64,000 bases of DNA. Origin: Bacillota bacterium. GTDB lineage: Bacteria; Bacillota; UBA4882; UBA8346. How positions within the stretch are numbered: the stretch's first letter is position 1; each line of letters starts with the position of its first letter. Position numbers and translations under genes: made by a program. The notes beneath the pieces are model-generated. The model worked only from the letters and a program-made list of their open reading frames with translations, was not told the origin of the DNA and made no database searches. Shown here in pieces: positions 18,085-26,739 of the stretch. The stretch is taken from NCBI GenBank assembly GCA_023401925.1, contig JAEXDA010000048.1:98686-162685 (forward strand). The letters are read 5' to 3'.

Positions 18085-18263
18085 TGTTCAAGCGAAAGTC
18101 CGTCAGACTGGCTTTTGTGGAAAAAGCATAAAAAATATGCAAAGCCCAGAAAACTCCTTAGAAAGGCAATGTCTATTTTTCATAATAAACTATGGAGGGA
18201 GGAAAAAAATTAGAACCCAAAGAGAAAAGGCTAATCAACCTGAGGTTTTACAATTGGCGATAA

Positions 18264-18539
18264 TCAAATTTTGCCGCCAATTCCTTCTTTGATAAGGTAA
18301 GAATGAACCAATTCCTCTAAAATCTGATCTCTTTCCAGCCTTTTAATTAATACCCGGGCATTACGGTGGCTCGTAATATAAGCAGGATCCCCGGATAAAA
18401 GATATCCTACAATTTGATCCAAAGGATCATAGCCTTTTTCTTGCAAAGCAAGACAGACCTCTCTTAATACTAGGGCAACTTCCGACAGATTTTCATCGGT
18501 AGCTGAAAAACGTCTAGTCACTTCGGTTGATTCCGTCAT
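18264..18539 (-). CDS. ireB: IreB family regulatory phosphoprotein (UPF0297)
   Basis: 91 residues from ATG 18539 (AAAGAGG 8 nt upstream). The family signature is nearly complete: LQEKGYDPLDQIVGYLLSGD, then AYITSHRNARVLIKRLERD and LEELVHSYL. In Enterococcus faecalis IreB is phosphorylated near its N-terminus by the PASTA kinase IreK and dephosphorylated by IreP, and it lowers cephalosporin tolerance. The N-terminus here, with Thr2, Ser4, Thr5 and Thr8 before RRF, offers similar phosphosites (inference). The usual neighbours are alaS and ruvX; here it lies downstream of prkC and stp on the same strand. Confidence 0.92.
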   Translation of the reverse strand: MTESTEVTRRFSATDENLSEVALVLREVCLALQEKGYDPLDQIVGYLLSGDPAYITSHRNARVLIKRLERDQILEELVHSYLIKEGIGGKI

Positions 18540-18597
18540 ACATTCCACCTCTTTAGGAAAGTATACCCAAAAATAGTAAAATTACTAACCGCTAGGT

Positions 18598-19074
18598 TTA
18601 ACTTTGAATCTCATCCTTGCGCAAAGCCAGATTGATATCAACGTTTCCGAAGGGAGTTTGGATCGGGATTGCCAGTGCAGTATGAATATGTTTCAGGAAA
18701 TCCGGTATCACGCCACCCATAATAAACAAGGGGGGAGTTATATTGCAATGATACCCCACCAATGATAAATTTGTACTGGCCGTACCCACAATAATGTTCT
18801 TTAACTCGCAAATTGCGCTCTCACCCATTTTGTCAATTTCTTTTACCTCAGTCATTAACATTTGGGAAATAATGCCAGTGGCTGTCTTTTCATCCATACC
18901 ACAAATAACTTGGCCCTGTAAATCACCAAGTACGCCCACCAAAACACAAACCGGATATTTTTGGAGCGGTTCATCGACAAAAAACGGTTTACCGGCTCCA
19001 ACATGTGGACTTAACATTGTTTCAATAACTGTATAAGCAGCTTTTACAAACGAATCAATATGATCAAACGACAG
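18598..19074 (-). CDS. cheX: CheX/CheC-family CheY-P phosphatase-like protein
   Basis: About 158 residues. The frame opens at TTG 19104, but AAAGGGGG lies inside it and points to a start near 19074, where the codon is CTG; starting there also aligns the opening SFDHIDSFVKAAYTVIETM with CheX N-termini. The ExxN catalytic pair is present in ICELKNIIVGTAST. CheX dephosphorylates phospho-CheY or acts on other receiver domains. No chemotaxis gene is nearby, so a partner elsewhere or a nearby response regulator (Spo0A is 6 kb upstream) are both possible; the latter is speculation. Confidence 0.8.
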   Translation of the reverse strand: MSFDHIDSFVKAAYTVIETMLSPHVGAGKPFFVDEPLQKYPVCVLVGVLGDLQGQVICGMDEKTATGIISQMLMTEVKEIDKMGESAICELKNIIVGTASTNLSLVGYHCNITPPLFIMGGVIPDFLKHIHTALAIPIQTPFGNVDINLALRKDEIQS

Positions 19075-19186
19075 TGATATTACCCCCTTTAAGTGGTGTC
19101 TCAACTACTCAGTGTTAGCCCATTCTGCTTGAATCGCCAACTTTCATTGACCTATCAAGCTCACAAGCTTTCGGTATAGTTGAGTC

Positions 19187-19828
19187 TTATAAATTTTTTA
19201 ACCTTTCAATAGCGGCCTCAGGATCAGGATCGTGATAAATCAATGTTCCGGCAACAATGACATCGACCCCCGCAGTAATTAAAGTTTTTGCATTATCCCA
19301 AGTCACTCCGCCATCCACTTCTATTTTACAACCATACCCAGAGCTATCAATCATTTTCCTTAGAGATTTTATTTTGGGAATCACTTCCGGGATCAATTTT
19401 TGACCGCCAAAACCTGGATTTACCATCATCAATAATACCAAATCGAGAAAAGGTAAAAGATATTCTAAACAATCCAGCGGCGTGGCTGGATTAAAAACCA
19501 AGCCGGCCTGACAACCATATTCTTTAATTTGTTGTATTAACCGGTGCAAATGATTACTAGCTTCGGCATGAACGATAATCCGGTTACTACCCTCTTTCGC
19601 GTAAAGAGGAACAAAGAATTCAGGATTTTCCACCATTAAATGAGATTCAATCGGTAAATTGGTTATTTTTCGTATTGTTGAAACAAACATCGGCCCAAAA
19701 GTCATATTGGGAACAAAATGACCGTCCATAATATCCAAATGGAGCCAGTCCGCTTTGCTGATCTTTTCTACAGATTCCTCAAGATTTGCGAGATTCGAAT
19801 TTAAAATGGATGGTGCTAACTCAATCAT
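19187..19828 (-). CDS. rpe: Ribulose-phosphate 3-epimerase
   Basis: 213 residues, full length. TIM-barrel signatures are IELAPSILNSN, the metal site HLDIMDGHFVPNMTFG, MMVNPGFGGQ and EVDGGVTW. It interconverts ribulose 5-phosphate and xylulose 5-phosphate in the pentose phosphate pathway. It lies 11 nt after the rsgA stop with TTAGGAGC before its ATG; rsgA–rpe adjacency downstream of prkC is a conserved Bacillota arrangement. Confidence 0.96.
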   Translation of the reverse strand: MIELAPSILNSNLANLEESVEKISKADWLHLDIMDGHFVPNMTFGPMFVSTIRKITNLPIESHLMVENPEFFVPLYAKEGSNRIIVHAEASNHLHRLIQQIKEYGCQAGLVFNPATPLDCLEYLLPFLDLVLLMMVNPGFGGQKLIPEVIPKIKSLRKMIDSSGYGCKIEVDGGVTWDNAKTLITAGVDVIVAGTLIYHDPDPEAAIERLKNL

Positions 19829-19839
19829 CAGGCATGCTC

Positions 19840-20721
19840 CTAACGGTAACGATTATCCCATTGTTTCTTGATTTCCTGAAGTAATTCGATATAAAGCTGA
19901 TAACGTCGTTCTAAAATATGCCCTATCCCAACAGCCTGCTTAACTTGACAACCGGGTTCATTCAAATGAATGCAGGTATTGAACTTACATTTCCCTTGAT
20001 ATTCCCGGAAATCCGGAAAATGCTCCGCCAATTCCTCGGGTCTTATCTCCTTTAAGTCAATCTGTGAAAAGCCCGGTGTATCAGCAATATAACTAGTCTG
20101 ATTCATCCTGAGCAACTGAACTTCCCGGGTCGTATGTTTTCCACGGCTGATTTTTTCACTAAGAGTACCGGTTTTCAGCATGAATCCAGGAGCCACCATG
20201 TTGACCAAAGCAGTCTTACCCACTCCCGAAGGGCCGGCGAAAACGGTAATTTTCCCCTGAAGAGCCTTACTCAAAGTCCGCTTCCCCAAATGTGTAAGAA
20301 CGCTGGTACAAATTACCTGATAACCAAAACTACGGTAAGTCTCAGCCAAATCCTTCATCTTAACTTTACTTACCAAATCGGATTTATTAAAAACAACCAA
20401 ATGCGAGATTCCGCTGGCCGATGCCAAAACCAAAAACTTAGCAATCAGGACATCACTAGGATTCGGGTCCTGGTGGGCGAAAACCAATACAACACAATTG
20501 ATATTGGCAACATAAGGGCGCTTCAAGACGGACTCGCGTGGTAATATTTCGGTGATAACGCCCTTATCCTTGGAAATATACTCCACTTTATCCCCTACGA
20601 GTAAACTATCGAAAGTTAATTTTAATTTACCCCGTATCGAACACTCAATTGGCTGCCCGCCTTCTACAGGTTCCACATAATAGAAACCGGCAATAGCCCG
20701 TACCACTCTTCCAATTGCCAC
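19840..20721 (-). CDS. rsgA: Ribosome small-subunit-dependent GTPase A
   Basis: About 293 residues, taking GTG 20721 (GAGGGCAG upstream) as start because MAIGRVVRAIAGFYYVE fits family N-termini; GTG 20736 is an alternative. The N-terminal OB fold is followed by a circularly permuted GTPase: G4 FNKSDL comes before G1 GPSGVGKTALVN, then G3 DTPGFSQ. A zinc motif CKFNTCIHLNEPGC closes the protein. It matures the 30S subunit. In Bacillus it is a substrate of the adjacent PrkC-type kinase. Confidence 0.95.
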   Translation of the reverse strand: MAIGRVVRAIAGFYYVEPVEGGQPIECSIRGKLKLTFDSLLVGDKVEYISKDKGVITEILPRESVLKRPYVANINCVVLVFAHQDPNPSDVLIAKFLVLASASGISHLVVFNKSDLVSKVKMKDLAETYRSFGYQVICTSVLTHLGKRTLSKALQGKITVFAGPSGVGKTALVNMVAPGFMLKTGTLSEKISRGKHTTREVQLLRMNQTSYIADTPGFSQIDLKEIRPEELAEHFPDFREYQGKCKFNTCIHLNEPGCQVKQAVGIGHILERRYQLYIELLQEIKKQWDNRYR

Positions 20722-20793
20722 ACCAACTGCCCTCACTTTTATAGATTATTCCACACGGAAGATGAATATTTTCCGTTATTTTATGCTCACCAA

Positions 20794-22422
20794 TCAATGG
20801 GGCGGTCCCGAACTAACAATAAAGTTCATTGCAGTTCCTAATGGAACTTTATCATAAGGCACCGGTCTTTGATCGACAACTACCCCTTCGGAATAAATAT
20901 TGCTGGTCGTAGCTGTCGCCTGATTGTATACCAGCCCAAGGGAGCCCAACTCAGCTCGAACCTCCGATAAAGGACGTCCGATAAAATTAGGAATCTGGAC
21001 CATATTTCCTGCGGTTGAATTAATAGTAACCGATACGCTTGCACCCCATTCAATCGTAGTATTTTCGGCGGGAAATTGGCGAACAACGGTTCCTTCAGGG
21101 CTTCCTTGAACCGAAGCGCTTAGAATATCACCGATTTTAAGGCCGGCCTCTTCTAAAGCCAATTGAGCTTCTACCTGTGTCTTTCCAATTAAATCTGGAA
21201 CCCGGACCAATTGCGTTCCCCGACTGAGTACCACTTCAACCTGGCTTTGAATTCGTTTTTCTGTCCCCGGCGCCGGTTTTTGAGAAATAATCGTCCCCAA
21301 TGGATAATTCGAACTAAAAAGCCGATTCACCACTTTAAGTTCTAATTTAACTTGAGAAAGTTCTGTCCTGGCTTTATTAACATCTTGTCCAATCAAATTA
21401 GGAACAGGAACCACCGCTCTTGGAGGGACAAAGATATCGAAAAAATACAGAAAAACAAAAAATAAAACAAATAACCCGCCTATCCCCAGCACAAACCAAA
21501 GTAACCAACTGGGATGTTCTTTAGGATGATTATTTTCAGGTACCGTTCGATGCCATACTTGAGTTGGCAAATCAACCTCATTAAACAGGCTTGATTCCCG
21601 AGTGTTGATCGAATTAACCTGGACAATATCTTTAATAATTGCCAAAGCCGAAGGGTAACGCTTTTCGATCTCGCTAGCCATTGCTTTATCGAGAATTAAC
21701 GAGATAGGCTGGGGAATATCCGTTCGAATTTTCTCAGCAGGTAAATAATTATCCTGAATATGTTTTAAAGCAATCGAAACCGTGGTATCACCTTGAAAAG
21801 GTACAACCCCGGTAAGCATTTCATAAAGAACACATCCAAGTGAATATAAATCGGATTGGGGGCCGACAATCCCACCCTTGGCTTGCTCGGGTGAGGAATA
21901 CTGGATCGATCCCACAACCACTCCGGTTTGAGTAAAAGAACTGGCACTAATGGCTCTGGCAATACCAAAATCAGTAACTTTGACCTGACCGTCCGGAGTT
22001 ATCAAAATATTATGAGGTTTTATATCACGATGTACAATATTGCGCTGATGAGCATGATGAAGGGCTGCTCCTATCTGCTTTGTGATATCAAGAGCCCGCT
22101 CAAAGGATAAAGGAGCTTCGCTCCGAATAATGTTTTTTAAATTATCACCGGGAATATATTCCATTACGATGTAGTCTACTCCATCTTCCTGTCCTACATC
22201 ATAAATACCGACAATATTTGGATGGGATAAACTGGCTGCCGCCCTAGCCTCACGCCGAAAACGTTCAACAAATTCAACGTCACTGGCATATTGAGGGCGC
22301 AAAATCTTAATTGCTACTGTACGGCATAATAAAGAACACTCTGCTTTATATACTAAAGCCATACCACCCTCGCCGATCAATTCCTGCAGGTGGTAGCGGT
22401 TACCCAATATTTTGCCGGTCAC
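20794..22422 (-). CDS. prkC: PASTA-domain Ser/Thr protein kinase
   Basis: 542 residues from GTG 22422 (GAGGTGAAAAA upstream). An N-terminal Hanks-type kinase has GEGGMALVYKAE (P-loop), VAIKIL (lysine), HRDIKPHN (catalytic loop), DFG and SPEQ. A transmembrane segment lies near residues 305–328 (LLWFVLGIGGLFVLFFVF). Three PASTA domains follow (VPNLIGQD, VPDLIGKT and IPNFIGRP begin them), which sense muropeptides or lipid II outside the cell. It should phosphorylate IreB, RsgA and other targets and respond to cell-wall state. Stp and the FHA protein are immediately upstream. Confidence 0.96.
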   Translation of the reverse strand: MTGKILGNRYHLQELIGEGGMALVYKAECSLLCRTVAIKILRPQYASDVEFVERFRREARAAASLSHPNIVGIYDVGQEDGVDYIVMEYIPGDNLKNIIRSEAPLSFERALDITKQIGAALHHAHQRNIVHRDIKPHNILITPDGQVKVTDFGIARAISASSFTQTGVVVGSIQYSSPEQAKGGIVGPQSDLYSLGCVLYEMLTGVVPFQGDTTVSIALKHIQDNYLPAEKIRTDIPQPISLILDKAMASEIEKRYPSALAIIKDIVQVNSINTRESSLFNEVDLPTQVWHRTVPENNHPKEHPSWLLWFVLGIGGLFVLFFVFLYFFDIFVPPRAVVPVPNLIGQDVNKARTELSQVKLELKVVNRLFSSNYPLGTIISQKPAPGTEKRIQSQVEVVLSRGTQLVRVPDLIGKTQVEAQLALEEAGLKIGDILSASVQGSPEGTVVRQFPAENTTIEWGASVSVTINSTAGNMVQIPNFIGRPLSEVRAELGSLGLVYNQATATTSNIYSEGVVVDQRPVPYDKVPLGTAMNFIVSSGPPH

Positions 22423-22576
22423 TTTTTCACCTCAATTCATGCCCATACCCCGATGTTACGAATCCACGAAAAAAATATGTTTCAACGTGAAAATAACAGT
22501 CTCATCAAGCTATTTACGTTTATGATTACAATATTTAAAATAAAATTCGCCATTTATATAACAAATCCTGCTATAT

Positions 22577-23269
22577 TTATACTTCGATAACAATTACCGA
22601 AATATTATCGGTTCCACCATCCTTATTAGCCTGTTCAACCAGCTGATCTGCGATGATTTGGGGCGCTTTTCCCGACATTAAAATTTCTTTAATTTTTCTT
22701 TCATCAACAATGCCAGTAAGGCCGTCACTACATAATAAAAACTTATCGCCTGAATGAGTTGAAAAGGAATTAACTTCAAATTCCAAATGACCTTCCGTAC
22801 CAAGAGCCCTGGTTAAAACGTTTCTTTGCGGATGAATCTTGGCTTCTTCTTCAGTAATACTGCCATTTTTAATTAACTCAGCCACAAAAGAATGATCATT
22901 CGTTAATTGAACAAGATTCCCTTCGGTCAATTGATATATTCTACTGTCACCCAAATGAGAAACAAAAGCCTGAGCCGTTTTCAGCAATAAAATAGCGATC
23001 GTTGTGCCCATACCTAAAAAATTTTCATTTTTAGCCATTTCTTCCAAAATGGCGGAATTTGCGCTTAAAACCGCCCTCCGAAGGCTTGCCACCGGATCAG
23101 CGTCCATTTCAACAGCCAAAACAGTTTCTACTGCAATAGCACTAGCAACTTCCCCGGCTTGATGACCACCCATTCCATCGGCGATTACAAATAAAGTGTC
23201 CCGATACCCAAAGGTATCTTCATTTTGTTCTCTAACTTTCCCTTTATCAGTTTTAGCGCCAACTTCCAT
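22577..23269 (-). CDS. stp: PP2C-type Ser/Thr protein phosphatase
   Basis: 230 residues. PP2C metal-binding motifs are clear: EQNEDTFGY, VIADGMGGHQAGEVAS, SHLGDSRIY, LCSDGLTG and GGTDNISVI. It reverses PrkC phosphorylation. Unlike many Bacillota, where stp and prkC overlap, here about 150 bp separate the genes, and that gap is AT-rich. GGGAGTGAGGCT precedes ATG 23269. Confidence 0.95.
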   Translation of the reverse strand: MEVGAKTDKGKVREQNEDTFGYRDTLFVIADGMGGHQAGEVASAIAVETVLAVEMDADPVASLRRAVLSANSAILEEMAKNENFLGMGTTIAILLLKTAQAFVSHLGDSRIYQLTEGNLVQLTNDHSFVAELIKNGSITEEEAKIHPQRNVLTRALGTEGHLEFEVNSFSTHSGDKFLLCSDGLTGIVDERKIKEILMSGKAPQIIADQLVEQANKDGGTDNISVIVIEV

Positions 23270-23305
23270 AGCCTCACTCCCAATCTTTGTCCTTCAAAGT
23301 CCAGG

Positions 23306-23803
23306 TCAATCTTTTTCCAAGTTAACCTTAATCAGCGTTTCCCCGATTTTAATGAGATCTCCGGAAGATAGTGTCCTTTTTTTAATGACAACCGTCCCAT
23401 TTACCCGGGTTCCATTGGTACTCCCCAAATCTTCCAAAATTAACCGTAGGCCTTTGCGATGAATGATTGCATGAAAGCGCGACGCTTTAGGATCTCTCAG
23501 TAATATGGAGTTTTCAGGATGTCGCCCCACTCGAATTTCTTGTGTAACGGCAATATATTCCCGTCCTTGATCGATACCCGAGAGTACTCTGAAAATCCAG
23601 CGTGGCTCCTTAGCTAAAGGGCTTTCCCGTCTCAAGATTTTTGTTGTTTCCTGCTCATCCATATTTCCAACGAAAGAGTTCAACGTATTTTTTACTGCGC
23701 GCCAGGCCAAAGTATGTTCATGAATCCCGTTTTTGATAAATAATCCTTTCCGCCAGTTTTTGTTTACTTTTGTTGCCTGAAATATTTTATCGATCCAGCT
23801 CAT
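23306..23803 (-). CDS. FHA-domain protein
   Basis: 165 residues from ATG 23803 (GGAG, 5 nt spacing), overlapping the rlmN 3' end by 17 nt. Residues about 70–162 form an FHA phosphothreonine-binding domain: RVGRHPENS, SRFHAIIH and GSTNGTRVNG. The N-terminal ~60 residues are basic and unlike known domains. It is likely to recognise phosphothreonine produced by the neighbouring kinase, giving a writer–eraser–reader set of three consecutive genes. Confidence 0.88.
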   Translation of the reverse strand: MSWIDKIFQATKVNKNWRKGLFIKNGIHEHTLAWRAVKNTLNSFVGNMDEQETTKILRRESPLAKEPRWIFRVLSGIDQGREYIAVTQEIRVGRHPENSILLRDPKASRFHAIIHRKGLRLILEDLGSTNGTRVNGTVVIKKRTLSSGDLIKIGETLIKVNLEKD

Positions 23804-24827
23804 TTTCACTCCAACCTTTTCCCTGCAGTTGACCGCAGGCTGCCGCCAGATTGGTTCCTCTTTCTTTGCGAATTGTCACTTCAATGTTGGCTTTCGTTAA
23901 TTCGGAAACAAAATTATGAATTTGAGCTTGCTTAGATCGTCGTAAACCGCTTTTAGCAATAGGGTTCAATGGTATTAAATTTACATGACACAGCGTTCCA
24001 GATAAAATTTGAATCAACTTTTGGACATCCTGCGGACGATCATTGACGCCATCAATCATTGTATATTCATAGGTCACCCGTCTACCCGTAAGTTCAATAT
24101 ATTGGCGAATGGCGATCATTAATTGATCCAAAGGGTATTGTCCGGCTACAGGCATTAATTGTTTTCTCAACTCATCACTGGCCGCATGAAGAGAAATGGC
24201 CAAATTAACTTGAAGAGGCTCTCTTGCCAGCCTGATAATGCCTGGAATAATCCCACAGGTTGAGATGGTAATATGCCGGGCTCCAATACCCATCCCCTTG
24301 GGATCATTGATGATTCTAATCGCTTTTAAGGTCGCATCATAATTGATAAAAGGTTCACCCTGTCCCATCACCACGATATTATTAATCTTTTTCCCGCTAA
24401 GACGAGTCATAAAAAGGGCTTGATCGATAATTTCAGCTGGTGTCAGATTGCGAATCAAACCATTTTTCCCAGTGGCACAAAAGCTGCAGTTCATGCCACA
24501 GCCGACCTGGGTGGAAATACAAACAGTTTGGCGATTACTTTCAGGTATCAAAACACTTTCAATCGTGTTGCCGTCTTCAAGTTCAAAAAGATACTTAATT
24601 GTACCATCTTCATCTACGAATTGGTCTTTTAGCTTTAATGAATGAATCAAAATTTGCTGATCATAAAAAAAGGAACGCAGATTTTTGGGTAGATCGGTCA
24701 TTTCCTCCCAATCCCATACTTGCTTTTGGTACATCCATGCGTACACTTGTTCTGCCCGGTATTTCGGTAAATCTAATGAAGTAAAAAAGTCTTGGACTTC
24801 CTGTAAATATAAACCTTTAATATTCAA
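23787..24827 (-). CDS. rlmN: 23S rRNA (adenine2503-C2)/tRNA (adenine37-C2) methyltransferase
   Basis: About 346 residues. I take TTG 24827 (MNIKGLYLQE, GGAGAGG upstream) as start on similarity to other RlmN N-termini; the frame is open 33 nt further. The radical-SAM motif is CGMNCSFCATG, followed by VVMGQGEPFINYD and a C-terminal AACGQL containing the methyl-carrying cysteine. It methylates A2503 in 23S rRNA. It is the first gene of the rlmN–FHA–stp–prkC–rsgA–rpe run, an arrangement common in Bacillota. Confidence 0.94.
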   Translation of the reverse strand: MNIKGLYLQEVQDFFTSLDLPKYRAEQVYAWMYQKQVWDWEEMTDLPKNLRSFFYDQQILIHSLKLKDQFVDEDGTIKYLFELEDGNTIESVLIPESNRQTVCISTQVGCGMNCSFCATGKNGLIRNLTPAEIIDQALFMTRLSGKKINNIVVMGQGEPFINYDATLKAIRIINDPKGMGIGARHITISTCGIIPGIIRLAREPLQVNLAISLHAASDELRKQLMPVAGQYPLDQLMIAIRQYIELTGRRVTYEYTMIDGVNDRPQDVQKLIQILSGTLCHVNLIPLNPIAKSGLRRSKQAQIHNFVSELTKANIEVTIRKERGTNLAAACGQLQGKGWSENELDR

Positions 24828-25039
24828 ATTTTTTAACTGCCTCTCCAGGATAAAAATCAAAGCATTATAATTAGCCTGAACAAAAATAATTGCAACTCTA
24901 TCTGACCAAGATAATAATGAGAAAGATATACAATATATATAGAATTCAGGTTTCCAAGATGCAGTTATATACTGTATATCTTAATGATATTGTAAAGGCT
25001 TTATCCCATTCCTTATTATGGACTCTTTAAAGTATCTCT

Positions 25040-25840
25040 TTACCCTGCTTTCTCTTCTAAACGTAATTTATCGGCAATTTTAGCAATAAATGAAGCCGAA
25101 GTTGGAAAACGATTTTTTTGATTTTCAAATCCAAAGAAATCTTCCATAAAGTCGGTATTGCCTCTTTCCCAACCGATTTCTATCGTATGCCGGATAGCCG
25201 ATTCCACTCCGCTGGCGGTTGATTGATATTTTTCGGCAATCCTGGGATAAAGATTCTTGGTGATGTTCCCTAAAACTTCTACCTCTTTGGTGGCAATAAT
25301 AATTGCATCCCTTAAGTAAGCATATCCACGAAAATGGGCCGGTATTCCCATTTCATGAAATAATTTGCTAACCTCAAGCTCCAATTCATTGGTGGATTTT
25401 TCGCGCCGAACCGGCACTGTATAAGTGCCATGTTCATCCTGTACCCGGCCTACCCGAATGGAATTGTTCTTAATCACCGTAAATTGACGGATTCTTTCGA
25501 ATAAATTGTTGGCATCAAAAGGCTTTACCATATAATAAGTAGCACCAAGACCTGTCAGCCTCTGAATCATTGCCTCTTGCTCAAATGCAGTAAGTACAAT
25601 GACAATCGGCCTTTCGGGAAAATCACTCAGTCTCTCCAAGACCCCGATACCATCTAAATAAGGCATCGTGATGTCGAGTATCAGTACCTCGGGTTTAGTA
25701 TTTTCCACCACTTTTAGAGCTTCAAGCCCGTCATAAGCCACACCTGCTAATTCCATATCATCCTGAAAATCTATCAGTTCAGCTAAAGTATTGCATAATT
25801 CATGATTATTATCTGCGATAACAATCTTTACCTTTGGCAT
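25040..25840 (-). CDS. spo0A: Sporulation master response regulator Spo0A
   Basis: 266 residues. The receiver domain has ADNNHELC, the phosphoacceptor in EVLILDITMPYLDG (Asp ~56), Thr in VLTAF and Lys in MVKPFDA. The C-terminal DNA-binding domain is typical: EVSKLFHEMGIPAHFRGY, YPRIAEKY and SAIRHTIEIGWERGN. Phosphorylated Spo0A controls entry into sporulation. GGAGGGGG precedes ATG 25840. Its presence is the strongest evidence that the organism forms spores. In Bacillus spo0A follows spoIVB; here that gene is absent. Confidence 0.97.
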   Translation of the reverse strand: MPKVKIVIADNNHELCNTLAELIDFQDDMELAGVAYDGLEALKVVENTKPEVLILDITMPYLDGIGVLERLSDFPERPIVIVLTAFEQEAMIQRLTGLGATYYMVKPFDANNLFERIRQFTVIKNNSIRVGRVQDEHGTYTVPVRREKSTNELELEVSKLFHEMGIPAHFRGYAYLRDAIIIATKEVEVLGNITKNLYPRIAEKYQSTASGVESAIRHTIEIGWERGNTDFMEDFFGFENQKNRFPTSASFIAKIADKLRLEEKAG

Positions 25841-25873
25841 GTTACCCCCTCCTTCAGAAAAAAGTGCTTTAAT

Positions 25874-25901
25874 GATTTCGACGGGAGAACGGCAATTCCT
25901 C
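25874..25901 (-). promoter_or_regulatory. Possible sigma-H-type promoter and 0A-box-like site upstream of spo0A
   Basis: On the minus strand GAGGAATT is followed after 13 nt by CGAAAT, loosely fitting the sigma-H consensus (RAGGAWWW–N12–14–RMGAAT). CGTCGAAA overlaps the second element and differs by one base from the TGTCGAA core bound by Spo0A. Bacillus spo0A has the same kind of dual control. The match is imperfect. Confidence 0.3.
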
Positions 25902-25994
25902 TTCTGTAAACTAGACGCTCAATTCTGGAAATCATGATAAAGTAGCAGTTAGAAAGGATAAATTTTTTTTATATCAATTTGTTATTTCCCAACA

Positions 25995-26531
25995 TTATCC
26001 AACCATTTTTTGACAATTCCTTTGATACCGAGTTCCTTTTACCTCCATTAAGATGATATCTTTCCAGTCTTTTTCGGTTCTGTGCAAAAGGCCGACAGGC
26101 CGAAATCCATTTTTAAGATAACAATTGATCGCTCGTTGGTTAAAATCATAAACCCTCAAATAAACCCGGGAAAAGTTCTTTGCCTGAAAAATATAATTCA
26201 AAACCAAACTTACAGCCTCGCTTCCAAGTCCCCGGCCCCAAAATTCCTTCTCGCCGATTCGAATCCGCAGTTCGGTTTCTCGTTTACTCCAGCAAATATG
26301 GTCCAATTCCATGTCCCCGATTAAACAACCATCTAGAGTTTCAATCGCAAAAATTTGATAATGGCGATCCGGAACATTTTCAAGATACCATCGTTCTAAA
26401 TGAAAAAGATTATCAGGTAGTGTACAATCGACAAAATTCTGCAGTTCTTCGTCAATATTCCATCCAACCATTTTCGATAAGTCGCTTTTTTGCAGTGGGC
26501 GTAGCCGGATGTTTTTTCCGATAAGTTCCAT
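25995..26531 (-). CDS. GNAT-family N-acetyltransferase (RimJ/RimL-like)
   Basis: 178 residues. The layout fits the RimJ/RimL group: IRLRPLQKSDL at the start, IGDMELDHI in the core, and the acetyl-CoA-binding segment IGEKEFWGRGLGSEAV, then VYDFNQRAINCYLKNGF. It may acetylate a protein N-terminus, a polyamine or an antibiotic; not predictable. AGGAGGGATATC precedes ATG 26531. It lies between ymdB and spo0A on the same strand but with gaps of over 150 bp on both sides. Confidence 0.88.
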   Translation of the reverse strand: MELIGKNIRLRPLQKSDLSKMVGWNIDEELQNFVDCTLPDNLFHLERWYLENVPDRHYQIFAIETLDGCLIGDMELDHICWSKRETELRIRIGEKEFWGRGLGSEAVSLVLNYIFQAKNFSRVYLRVYDFNQRAINCYLKNGFRPVGLLHRTEKDWKDIILMEVKGTRYQRNCQKMVG

Positions 26532-26739
26532 GATATCCCTCCTGAATAATTTCAGTACAGTTTTGGTTTGAAGAAAGCGGCAACATTTGCTGAAATATCG
26601 GGGTTATTACGGAACTATTTTTCTGGTTCTATGTCCTTTTTCCTTTAAGCAATTATAGCCAAGTCATTCCCTTTAATGGAAAGTTGTCAAAACCCATTCT
26701 TTAGATTACATAATCTAGAACCCTTTTTTATGTACCAAG

